DNA of 64,000 nt from NCBI RefSeq assembly GCF_037042905.1, contig NC_087252.1, forward strand, positions 23,734,401-23,798,400. Reading direction: 5' to 3'. Under the pieces are notes generated by a model, which worked only from the letters and a program-made list of their open reading frames with translations, ran no database searches and was not told the DNA's origin. This DNA comes from Lytechinus pictus. Lineage: Eukaryota; Echinodermata; Echinoidea; Temnopleuroida; Toxopneustidae. Of the stretch, positions 1 to 11,400 are shown in pieces. Each line of letters starts with the position of its first letter. Positions within the stretch are counted from its first letter, which is position 1. The translations under genes were made by a program, and so were the position numbers.

Positions 1-89
1 ATGAAACATTTCCTGCCCGTGATTACGTTCGCATTAGTGGATTGGTGAGATATGTCTGCTCTTCATGAATTTCTAAAATCAGTCCTTAA

Positions 90-673
90 AGGAGAATGAA
101 ACTCTTGGAGCAAGTTAGCTTTTGTGAAAGCAGAAAAATCAAAGAATAAGATCAACAAAAGTTTGAGTAAAATAGGACTAGCAATAGAAGAACTATGAGC
201 ATTTGAATGTCGAGATCACTAATGCTATGGAGATCCTCCTATTGGCAATGCGACCAAGATCTATGATGTCACAGATGAACAACTCTCCCCCTTTGGACAC
301 TGAAAATATACCCCAAAACATCTCTTTTTGCTCATTCTAATCATATGACAAACTATTCATCAATGATATAATGTTGTGAAACCTCTGTACTTGTCCTCTC
401 ATAAAGAGAACACATCACCTTGTGATAGACTCTATAAAAGTGAGAATATAAGTGAAATAAGTACTAAAGTAATGAGGGAGTTGTACGTGTGTGACATCAC
501 AGATCTTGGTCGCATTGCCAATAGGAGGAACTACATGGCATTAGTGATCTCAATATTCAAATGCTCATAACTTTCTTATTATTCATTCAATCTTCCTCAA
601 ACTTTCAACAATATGTTTCTTTGATTTTTCTCTTTGATATGGATTCAGCTGGTTTCAAGGGTTTCATTCTCCT
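90..673 (+). mobile_element. TTAA-flanked MITE, family A, copy 1
   Basis: A non-coding DNA element with terminal inverted repeats AGGAGAATGAAAC / GTTTCATTCTCCT, flanked on both sides by TTAA. Two further full-length copies occur in this window, at 40238-40821 (same orientation) and 20371-20953 (inverted). No transposase frame is visible, and the short open frame at 376-570 is just MITE sequence that recurs in the copy near 40.5 kb. TTAA target duplications are typical of the piggyBac and Kolobok superfamilies; which one applies cannot be decided from this sequence. Confidence 0.88.
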
Positions 674-1020
674 TTAAAATGTCCCTTCTTCTGATCTGAA
701 TATCAAAAATTTTCAGCTCGAGCTTCGCGCTCGCATCATTTGGTTAATGAAATATGTATGGTCCTAGTTAATTCCTACAAAGAAACCTTAGAATGCCCCA
801 CTTCAGGTCTGAATTATCGAAGTTTTCAGCTCGCGCTTCGCGCTCGCACTGTTAAGCGAGACAGGTACCTAATATCATGATTACACAAATTTGAATATAA
901 TGTCCCTTTTTAGGTGTGAATATAAAAAAAATTCAGCTCGCGCTTCGCGCTCGCATTATTTGATCAGTGAGAAACATATCCGTTTAATGACATTGTCCTT
1001 AAAATGTATCTATTAGGTCA
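674..1020. repeat. Three-unit tandem repeat with GC palindrome
   Basis: About 110-bp units begin near 678, 793 and 899. Each carries a shared segment CAGCTCGCGCTTCGCGCTCGC (here broken as CAGCTCG-NGCTTCGCGCTCGC), at 714, 837 and 934. The core is self-complementary (GCGAGCGCGAAGCGC type) and is far more GC-rich than its surroundings. No coding potential is seen. Confidence 0.7.
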
Positions 1021-2256
1021 CTCACTCAGTCATTCAAAAATTTTGCTGGTGCCCCCCTCCCCACCCCCCCCCCCCCCATGCCGTGACCCACGGTCGCCAC
1101 TGTGGACATATCAATGACAATTCCTTGCATATCTAAAAACATGATTGCAAAAAATGCCAAAATATTTCAGTCATCCCCCCCCCACCCATCAACACGGATT
1201 TACGCCAGTGGTGCACATTTCATAGAATGGGTTCTAATATTTCTAATTTCTATTTCAAACACTTAACCTTGGTAAGCTGCTATGCAGGCGATACAAACAA
1301 CAGTTTTCTTACCCTTGATACAGTAGAAAGCATGAATTTAACTATTGTCAAACACTATTAAATAACCTTTTTTAATATAAGCATAATCAAACACTACTAA
1401 AGGAAATTTTTTTCATAGCTTTTCCAAAACCTTTACTACTAACCTGCAAAGAACATGAAGGAGCAAACGTTGAAAACAGATACTATCCAGAGAACCAGTT
1501 TTCTTTTGGGAACCGCCATCTTCAGCTCCGCGGCATGGTGCATCATGTAACATATCTACAGTATAAAGCTGCATTTCACTTGCATCAGTGCATGAATACA
1601 CATATATCGATGTTTACATTATAATTTATGAGATATGTATACCGTGTATCTACGATCATAAATCTATGTTAACTGCATATATCAAACGAACTTTGATAAA
1701 GTTAATGATTGCCTGTTTGACACGTCACCAGATATACAGTGCGTACAAAAAAAGTTCACACCAAGAAATCATTTTTTTAAATTATATATTTATGATATTT
1801 TGAAGATTTTTCCACATGTAATCATTGGTACAGTTCTCTTTAAGCAAATGTTGATATAACTGACGAAAAAATCCGCTTGAGTGAGCACCACTTACTTTTG
1901 AAAAGTTCGTGAAAATGTGATTTGCGCAGATCTCGGATATATTTATATGAATAAAAGTAGACGATGATCATGAACACATGGAATTTAGCGAGGAAGATTG
2001 ATAAGAAGATATCTTTTACATTTTCTTTGCCCAAAACACTTCATAGAACGTCATTGCACACCCATTCCCACACACCAAGGCCATGATCGTACATTTTGCA
2101 TCTTCAAATACACAATATTTTTTCCCCATTGGGAAGGAAGACACCCCTTTTACCAAATGGTATCAGCTCGCATATTCTGTGCTTCCATCGTTTTGTTTAA
2201 TAAGATATGATTATACGGTTCAGGATTTACAATGTAATTCACACTTAAAATAAATT
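1021..2256. other. Intergenic stretch without a recognisable gene
   Basis: AT-rich sequence with two C-homopolymer runs (about 1060-1080 and 1175-1190). Short open frames here have no splice context or family resemblance. Nothing further is recognised. Confidence 0.6.
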
Positions 2257-3787
2257 AAACAATGCTGTTTACTATGTGAATCGCACAGCAGTTGTTTAGA
2301 GTTTAAATAAGTGTTTAAATTCGTCAACAACCATGCTTAAATTATTGATAATTAAATATTTTAATTTACACTTTATTGTTTAGGATTTTAAACACTTGTT
2401 TAAAATATTTAAAACAAGGCAAACGCCAAGCGTTGTCTCGCCTGCATATTGCAGTCATGAAGAGACTGCATGTCAAAACTACATGTATGCTATATGACTT
2501 AGATGGACCTCTGTTACGAGTTTGGCGATCCCACCTCGAAGCTATAGAAAGTTATCGTGTGTACAACACAGCAGTGCCTGTCATGAAAAGTTCATTGACC
2601 TTTGACCTTAATCAAATTCAACTCACATTCGAACTTGACCTGCACCTTCAAGAGATGGACCTCTTGTTTGAATTTGGCAATCCTACCTCGAAGATATAAA
2701 AAGTTATTATGTGTACAACAAAGCACAGTGCCAGTCATGGAAAGTTCATTGACCTTTGACCTTAATCAAATTCAACTCATATTTGAACTTGACCTGCACC
2801 TTCAAAAGATGGACCTCTTGTATGAATTTGGCAATCCTAACTCGAAGATATAGAAAGTTATTGTGTGTACAGCACAGCACAGTGCCAGTCATGGAAAGTT
2901 CATTGACCTTTGACCTTATTCAAATTCGGCTCACATTTGAACTTGGCCTGCACCTTCAAGAGATGGACCTCTTGAATGAATTTGGCGATCTCACCTCGAA
3001 GCTATAGAAAGTTATTGTGTGTACAACACAGCACAGTGCCAGTCATGGAAAGTTCATTGACCTTTGACCTTATTCAAATTCGACTCATATTCGAACTTGA
3101 CCTGTACCTTCAAGAGATGGACGTCTGTTATGAATTTGGTGATCCCACCTCGAAGCTATAGAAAGTTATTGGGTGTACAAAGTTATTATGTGTACACAGC
3201 ACAGTGCCAGTCATGGAAAGTTCATTGACCTTTGACCTTATTCCAATTTGACTCATATTCGAACTTGACCTATGCCTTCAGGAGATGGACCTCTGGTATG
3301 AATTTGGTGATCCCACCTCAAAGATATAGAAAGTTATTATGTGTACAACACAGCACAGTGCCAGTCATGGAAAGTTCATTGACCTTTGACCTTCTTCCAA
3401 TTTGACTCATATTCGAACTTGACCTGTGCCTTCAGGAGATGGACCTCTGTTATATGAATTTGGTGATCCCACCTCGAAGCTATAGAAAGTTATTGGGTGT
3501 ACAAAGTTATTATGTGTACAACACAGCAGTGCCAGTCATGGAAAGTTCATTGACCTTTGACCTTATTCCTATTTGACTCATATTCGAACTTGACCTGTGC
3601 CTTCAGAAGATGGACCTCTGGTATGAAGTTGGTGATCCCACCTCAAAGCTATAGAAAGTTATTGGGTGTACAACACAATTGTTGACAACGACGACGATGA
3701 CGCCGGAAATAGTGATACCATGTCTCGCTCCGCTACGCAGGCGAGACAAAAACTACTGTGCGATTCACGTAGTAAACAGTGTTGTTT
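2257..3787. mobile_element. 1.53-kb TIR element carrying a 154-bp satellite
   Basis: Terminal inverted repeats of about 37 bp start AAACAAYRCTGTTTACTAYG and include GTGAATCGCACAG. A 5-bp duplication AAATT sits immediately outside each end (2252-2256 and 3788-3792). The interior is mainly a tandem array of 154-bp units. A hairpin GTCTCGC...GCGAGAC lies just inside the right TIR (3722-3747). No transposase is encoded, so it is non-autonomous; the superfamily is not identified. Confidence 0.8.
2530..3670. repeat. 154-bp minisatellite with a DR1 motif in each unit
   Basis: Seven or more units. The landmark TGACCTTTGACCT begins at 2596, 2750, 2904, 3058, 3226, 3380 and 3551, so spacing is 154 bp in four intervals and about 168-171 in two, where a short piece is duplicated. 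Several units stay open in one frame, which gives repetitive open frames, but in-frame stops at unit ends and the position inside a transposon argue against a protein. Confidence 0.88.
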
Positions 3788-3792
3788 AAATT

Positions 3793-5291
3793 ATTATTAA
3801 CAGTGCAGGGCAATGTATGAAATAAAACATCCACGATACTCTATTGTATGGATTCATATTTTTCCTGTTCAACACTTTATATCCACTAGACTTAGTTCCG
3901 AGTCCAGCAATTAATCGTTCAACTGATATTTATGATTGATCACACGCAATACTCTATGCATTCCATTATCATAGAAAGAAACCCTACGACCAATCACTAA
4001 GCTTTATGTCACAGGGCCAAAAATTAAGGAAAAAATGAAAGATACACTCTACAAACACTGATTAATTTTGCCAAAAGTGAGTAGAAAGGGATTACATGTA
4101 TGCATGTTTGCTGTGTATCTTTTTTTACCCCATATTGGGCTATTTCAACACACCATTGCGTAAAATTTACAAAATACACAATCTTTTTACCCAACCAACA
4201 TGCATGTTCCCACTTTACCCAAAATTGGGTAAACCTTTTTTTGGAGTGCATAGAAATACAGATATGAGAGTTTAGAGAGCTGAAGGAGTGAAAGGAAATT
4301 GCATGGTGGCAGTTAATTGACGAAGTCTTCGGATTTTTTTTAGTGACAGTAGAAAAGTATGACAGTGATAAAGAAAAAAGGTATAAGTGATACTAGAAGC
4401 AGAGAAGAAAGTCATGTAGTTATTGGAAATAGCGAGTTTGTAGGGTACATGAAAGAGAGAGAGAGGGGGAGAGAAGGTGAAGGAACGGATCAATATATGA
4501 ATGAGACGGTGCTATAATGGGCTTCTCAGAATGTACACAATCAAACTTTATCTCAAAGTGTTTGCTTATTTCAATATTTGTATTATTATGAACTTCATCA
4601 TAACCAGACTTTAGGCGCGTTAGTATCACTAGACCTGTTAATGATTAACCTTGTTTAACATACATTGAGGTATACCTGCTAGGGTCATGGGCACCGGTTC
4701 ATGATGCATGTCAGGAATTACAAGTTGTCATTCACTGACAGTTATCATACGCATACAGTTATCATAGTAAGAGTCAGAGACCAGTGCTCTCAGTCAATTA
4801 AAACCAAGGATATTACTAAAATATCAACAGTAATTAATGTATTGTAGCAGCTTGTGCTACCAACTCGCATTAAAAAGCCCCCACCCCGATCTAGACTACC
4901 TTCTTTTATACCTTCTCTTCTCAATCTTCTGCCTGTCACTACAGCTAATATCATCTCCACCATTTGTTTCCTTCCCAGATTTCTTTACATCCTTGTTGAT
5001 TGAAAATATAATTAAATTGTAAACTGGTTCAAACACAGCATACATGTGCACCTGAATCCTTGCTATGCATTAAAAAAGACATCACATAAATGCACAAATG
5101 CATTAATGAACAGTTGATGGTGGTATTTATTCATCAATGCCCACTGAATCTGGATTGAATATACTTCTTAAAAATAAAGAAAAATGTAAATTGACTAAGG
5201 AGTAGAGTGAAACAATGGCAATAAAATATTTTTATTTGTTCAAATCATTTGACTAGAAAAAATATCCATATCTTCCCAAATTAAAGTCATT
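3793..5291. other. Intergenic sequence, no gene recognised
   Basis: AT-rich DNA with short purine-rich tracts (4445-4485). No splice-bounded frame, tRNA-like fold or paired terminal repeats were recognised. Confidence 0.55.
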
Positions 5292-5604
5292 GGCCCGTAT
5301 TCTGAACTCTGGTTTCAATTAAACCCTGATTTTAAGTTGTGGTTTAACTATGGATAGCCAATTGGGAGAAAAATCCCTGATAGTACAAATCCACTTTATT
5401 AACTCATTTGACTTAAGTTGTTCATATTGTCTGGGAATGATTACTTAAGTATTTTTCTTCATCATGAAAGCAAAATGAAACGAAATAGTATACATAAGAA
5501 ATATACAATACAAACAGAATTTTTGAAATTTTGGCTCCTCATGATTTAAGCACACAGTTAAATAGACCGTGGTCTAAGTTAAACCCGACTTCAGAATACG
5601 GGCC
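5292..5604. mobile_element. MITE, family B (GGCCCGTATTCTGA termini), copy 1
   Basis: Inverted termini GGCCCGTATTCTGAA / TTCAGAATACGGGCC are flanked by a 3-bp duplication ATT (5289-5291 and 5605-5607). Inner TIR sequence contains GGTTTAACTTAAAC-like motifs. Related copies lie at 36530-36846 and about 54870-55211. It is non-coding. Confidence 0.85.
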
Positions 5605-5898
5605 ATTTACTACACAAAGACTTAGTTTACACTAACATAATGCAAAAGAAAAAAAGATAATTGCAAAATAAAACAAGAAGCGTTTACATACTGTTAAAAA
5701 CCATGCACCAAATTTCAAACATACTGTACACAAATATTGCAAATGAAATGCTGTAAAATCAAGGATTATGTTAGTACTGTATAAATGTCAATCAGCCTTT
5801 GTTCAATATACTGAACCAAATGCAAAAAAATTTACAATTTTTTCTAGCATTATACCTTAGCTTTAATAATTTTTACCAGTTGAATAAAATATCTCTTA

Positions 5899-6317
5899 AG
5901 GCGACCGCACACCTTACAATCGGTCTGCAACCCGATTTTGGAATAAAACCTAGTAGAATTTGATGTTAATATTGAGACTTGGAATATCTTACTGTGTAAT
6001 GTTCAAAATCATTGTACAAATACCTATGTTCAAATCTGTGACTATGCTATCATCCTTCTTAGAATAAAAGTAAATTTAATATCTATTCGCAATGACGTCA
6101 CAGCAGTCGTACGATTGGCTACGATTTGAAACAAATTTTGCCTGTACTACAAAATAAAGGCTTGCAATCTTTCAAAATGGTTATAGTATTTAGTATTCTT
6201 TCAATTAATTTTAACCTCAAATAAAATGATATGTTCCATTCACATTTTCAGAAAATGAGTAAAATGCGATTCGTTCCAAAATCGGATCGCGAACATTCGT
6301 AAGGTGTGCGGTGGCCT
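5899..6317. mobile_element. Harbinger-like MITE with TTA duplication
   Basis: Inverted termini AGGCGACCGCACACCTTAC / GTAAGGTGTGCGGTGGCCT with TTA at both edges (5896-5898 and 6318-6320). A 3-bp TTA duplication fits PIF/Harbinger elements. No coding sequence. Confidence 0.78.
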
Positions 6318-6320
6318 TTA

Positions 6321-7902
6321 TGCATTAAAAATAGGATGACTGGAAACTATTGTTCCTTCTAAATAGTTCTCTGGTGGTTAATTTGTTTGAATTTAGAAAT
6401 ATAATTCAAAATATATACATTTTCTATGAAATAACATACTGTTGTGTTTTAGTATATGATTCACTTTGAGCAAATACTGGAAAATTTCAGATTTGGATAA
6501 GGGGCACACATATGAATAAACGAAAAAAATAAGTTTTTCCAATCCTTTGAATTAATAAAATTAAAAAAAAATAATTCACACTGATTGTATCCCAGAGTTT
6601 CTATCCATTCTGATTTACATTAGAATAACATACAGTGACAAAATATAATATACAAATCATTACCGAAAAATCCCCATATCCAACAGTGATGCCAAAGGGA
6701 CAAAATTTAGACATCATATATCAATATTTGATTATCTACGTTTCATTGCAACAACGTTTGAGCAAAATCAAATGCACAAGACAAAATAATTGGGAAAGAT
6801 TTTTACAATGTCAACTACCATCACTGCTTGGTCAATCTAGATTGAATATTTGAGCCACTTCATTTTCTGGCTATGTAAGTACTGACATTATTTACAATAA
6901 AAATTATCATATGAAACGAAACGGTATAGATGTGTCTTTGCAAAAGTCTATTAAGTTCTTGGTACTGAAATTTTGCAAAACTCCATCATGAAGTGAATAG
7001 ACACTTAGACATTCTTTATAAAAAAAAATCTAAAATAATTTGAATACCAGCACTTAGATATAAAAGGTAAAAGTGGGCTAAATGTGAAAAAAGTTTTTTT
7101 CTTCGTCAAAGATTTATCTAAATGTCTTTGCTTCATACATTACCTCCTAAAAATCATCTGTACAAAGAATGGGTGTTGGCATTTAAACAAAAATATATCA
7201 ATTGTTATTTATTACAACACAGGAACTTTCTTCCACAATGGACTCTGGTCTTGGGTATAAGCATAAATCAGCCAAAATCTATCCCTTGCTTTACTATTGT
7301 GTATAGATATTACACAACATTACATATTCCCTCATACCATGAACAAATAAAATAGAAAGATATCACACTGATTTTGTAAATATATATAGGCCTATATATA
7401 TCTAAATAATTTCTTTGATTTACATCCCTGTACAGTATTTAGCATTTATTCAAAATTGACTAGAATATGCTTGGGGGGTTTTAAATCAAATCATCAAAAA
7501 TGAAAATAGATATTGGAATCCTTCATTGGAATCCTTCTTTCTATGCTATATAGATCGGCAGTTTTTATCACAAGCAAAATATCACATGTTTTCCTGTTGT
7601 GATTTGTCTCATCTACTGAGTATCAATAAGGCAACTGTTATCTTTGGATTTCTAAGTTTTCCATGAATTTGTATATGCAGTCTACATTATAAATTTTCGA
7701 ATCTTGATACAAGTCATAATCACATATTAATCTTAACCCTCACAACATTGTACAATATTAGCATGCCTTATTCTTTTGTCCCAATTTATCTTCATAATTT
7801 TGTTTTAATTCAGAAGATATCTGCATTAGCTTTACCTGCTAATAGTTGTGCATTCAAACCTCGTTGACGGGTGGATACAAATTGATATAATATTTTATAT
7901 CT
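6321..7902. other. Intergenic sequence downstream of the FAM234 gene
   Basis: AT-rich sequence without recognisable gene structure. Several AATAAA-type hexamers occur on both strands, so no single polyadenylation site for the gene to the right can be chosen. Confidence 0.5.
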
Positions 7903-8145
7903 TCATACATGTACTTCCACCCTAGCCATAATGATGATGATGATCCACAGCATTTATATTGCGCCATATATCTGTTAAAAACATTCATAGGCGCAGGCTC
8001 ATCCAAAAAGTTAATCACTACACATCTGCCAAAATAAGTGAGTTTTGAGAGACGGTTTAAGAGTTCTATGCTGTCAATTTCACAAAGTGAAGAAGGGAGG
8101 GAGTTCCAACGCTGGTGTGAAAATATTTTGGTACTGTGCAACCTT
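7903..8145 (-). pseudogene. LINE reverse-transcriptase C-terminus and 3' tail relic
   Basis: On the minus strand, 8141-8030 reads STKIFSHQRWNSLPSS...ELLNRLSKLTYF. This matches the recurring W-N-x-L-P-x-S...F-K-x-x-L-K-T-Y-L-F ending of CR1/L2-type LINE ORF2 proteins. It is followed by a 3' tail containing GGCGCAATATAAATGC and a CAT/ATC simple repeat. Only the 3' end survives, as expected of a 5'-truncated copy. It begins about 36 bp past the FAM234 stop codon, so it probably forms part of that 3' UTR. Confidence 0.65.
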
Positions 8146-8180
8146 TATTTTAGGTACTTAGCACCTCTCTAGAATAAATT

Positions 8181-8440
8181 TCATTCCTTTGTATCCTCTT
8201 TGATTCTCTCCCGGAAGAAACTGTTCCCATACGTGCCCATGTAGGCGCCCCACTCCTGCTGGTGGAAAGGGAGTATCTTGGCACAGCGCGCTCCCGGGTT
8301 GGTCCTCTTTGCCTCCTTGAGGCCGCAGTCACAAGAGAGCCGTAGTCTGTAGACCGTCATCTCCCCCGCATCCAAGTTGAAGGGATAGATGTTGAGGGGG
8401 TCGGTAGGTGACTCTGTAGGAGATGCTGTAGCTGAGGCAG
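8181..8440 (-). CDS. FAM234 terminal coding exon 13
   Basis: Acceptor CTTTAG. Encodes FNLDAGEMTVYRLRLSCDCG and later EWGAYMGTYGNSFFRE, ending KEDTKE and TGA at 8183-8181. W-G-A-Y-M-G-x-x-G-N-x-F closes the ectodomain. A minus-strand AATAAA at 8149-8144 is only about 30 bases past the stop, close for a functional polyadenylation signal. Confidence 0.88.
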
Positions 8441-11400
8441 CTAAAGATAAGAAAAAATATAGAGGTTAAAGAACATCATCAATAAATTCTCTATTGAATG
8501 GAGAATCATTGAAATTGCTATTTCATACTCTTTGTCATCCATATAAACCATTTTAAAACTGAAAAAAAATGTTTTTTAAATCATAGGACATCTCCATGAA
8601 CAGGGGGGTTTTTCACAAAGATTTAAGTATAACTTAAATCGCACTTTAATGCCGACATGTACATGTACATGATATGAAACGCGCAATCTCATTGATCAAT
8701 ACGCAGTAGTGCGCGTGCTCTTTGCATAATTTGACCAATGCGGTCATGCCTTTTATAATTCACGCAACTGGGCATTTAAGCACGACTCTAAGTCATGCTT
8801 AAATCTTTGTGAAACACGCCCCTGATGAATACACAATTGTTGATAGATATAGTATGGTATTCAACTAGATAAAAGATATGATAATGTGAAAATAGCACCT
8901 TAGTAACAATAGTGATAGATGCATTTTTTTTTCAAACTCAGTAAGAATCTAAAAATTCAAAAGGGCGACTTATTGTTAACTTTGGGATGGCAGGCCACGA
9001 GTTTGCTTTAGTATGCAAATGTGCTTACCCAACTTCCGACAATGGTCTGAACCCAAATGTTCATATGCATCATGGTCAAGCCCATAATACTCATCTGCAA
9101 AAAAAAGGAAAAAACACACAATATCCATCAAGAATCACATCAAGGAAACTGGCTTGCCTTATACAATCTCATGAAGATACAAATACAGTTGAACATGTTG
9201 CAGGTGAGTTTGTTTTGTTCAAGTCACAAGGTTGGAAATTCAACTGAGGTGATTTAAATTATGTAACTAATTCATCAAACTGACCTCATACACAGTGGAT
9301 TGAAATTAAATGACTTGTCTAAGGCAAACTAAAATGACCTGCATATCATTAACTGGACGAATCTGAGAAGAAATATGAAATGAACCAATATCTAATTAAC
9401 TATATATTGAGCTGATATATGATGATATGACGAAGTTGTAGTGAGTTATGTTGAAGATAATGTATCTGGAAAAAAATTAGACAAGAGCAAGACTAACTAA
9501 AATAGAATTGAACTGAAGTGCTTTAAAACAATTTTATTTTGTAGGAGTGCTATATATAAGAACATTTCATTATTATCATAAATCATTTATTATTGTAATC
9601 ATTATCATCATTATTAGAAGTATCAATATCATTATCATCATCACCATTATTATCATAATTACTAAAAAAGCATTCTAAATCATGGATAGAATTTCCCAAG
9701 AGCCTAAACCATATGAGGGAAGGGGGGGTTATAAATGTGTATATTGGTGAGCCGTTGGACAAAATAAATACACAATTTCCTTGCCTACATAAATACACGC
9801 TGCATGAGTAGAAATTATTTGATTAAAGGTTAAAACGAATGACTCACTACTAGGATCCATTCTCTGTTGCTCATTGTTGGTCCAATCATCAAGGCATTTC
9901 TGCTCTCTTGCTGTGATGATCTGAAACAAACCAAAAGAAGCATCGAGAAGAAAAGGTAAACTTTCATAAGAATTCGGTCAAAATAATATACATAAAGCAT
10001 TCTTTTATAAAAAGCAGCATCACTGGAAACAGTTCTTGAGTAATTCACAGTGCTGGTTTATAATTCATTTCATAGTTTTAATGACTGGTAATGAGGCAAC
10101 CATCATCTTTTATTGTATTCTGGGCTCCGCGTAACACAAAGCTTAGCGATGAATAGCGAATATGAAAGAACAATTCTGATTGGTTCCTGGTCAGTATTTT
10201 GATCCAAATGCGCAGGTACCATTCATCTTGATTGGTCAGTCCATTTTGCGATTGATCGCTAATCTTTGTGTCACGGAGCTCTCATGAAATTCATATTCCT
10301 GAATATAACAACTCTTTTTTAATTTGAATTTGCACACAATTTGTTGTTTTACATATACACATGTAACGTTTAAAAAAATTGGGTAAACAGTGTACAAAGC
10401 CAGATGTACTCGCTACCTTTCCTCGGCTTTGCTTCGGGAAGATAGCTACATCCAACTTGCCTCGGAAGTGATAGTTTGCCCATCACACTTACCAACAGTC
10501 ATTACTTGCTTAATGTCACAATAAAATTGTATACAACTGTCACCATTTTAAGTTGTAACCAAGGATGTATAAATAACTAGTCTAGACATACAATAGAATT
10601 AATTTACATGAATTTACATTTATTTTACATAAAAGGCAACTTTATTAGTGTAAGGTAGACTACATGTACACTCTTTACTTACTGCATTTCTTGCAAACTG
10701 TAAAACTTCATATTTTTTACATCTATTTCCTCTTCTTAATTTTTTGATACTTTTCATGAATTAATCATTATGGTCTATAAAAAGTTGAAGTTAAGCATCT
10801 CACCCTATTTGGTTTGGGATAGAACCAGTAAGTTGCAAAGATGACATCAATGCTGTTTGGATCGCTGGGTAAGTCATCCAGGACTGGACTAAGAGGTGGA
10901 GCCAGGGTACCAGTAGAGATGAGCCTCTGGATGCCTCCAGCATCATGGAGTCCTGCGTGACGTCTCAATCTTTGGTGTTGCTTATCCCTTGGCATGTCCG
11001 ACCTGGAGGCAAACAGCTTGGCATTGCGCTTAGATACAAACCTCTTTATCTTTCCATCATTATTTGATTCATCGTCTAGTCCAAGAAGGTCCTTGAGGAT
11101 TCCCTCAAGCTCTTCCTCTGAGAGGTTTTGTAGGTCATCTTGGGGAGTTTCATCACCGCTTTCTTGTCCCGATTTCTTCTCCTTCGGAGAATCAAACCAG
11201 GATTCTGGAAGTCCAAGGTCTTCGAGTCCTCCTGCGATATCTCCAGATAGTAGCGCATCATCATCAGAAGGTGAGGTAGTGGTCAGTGTCGCGTCAACAG
11301 CTTCAGTTTCTTCTTTTGCCTGAGAGCTTTCTGTTGGGATCTTATCACTTTTGTCAGTGTTGATTTCAAGGTTGGTTGCTTTGGTTGAAGAATCTCTTTG

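Noticed and set aside
376-570. 64-codon open frame repeated near 40524
   Set aside because: It is interior sequence of a TTAA MITE present in three copies; not a gene.
2376-3161. Repetitive open frames suggesting a repeat protein (SLTFDLNQIQ units)
   Set aside because: They are the 154-bp satellite read in phase; unit length is not a multiple of three and stops recur at unit ends.
8987-9257. Plus-strand open frames of 66-86 codons
   Set aside because: Overlapping frames in a FAM234 intron without splice sites or recognisable motifs.
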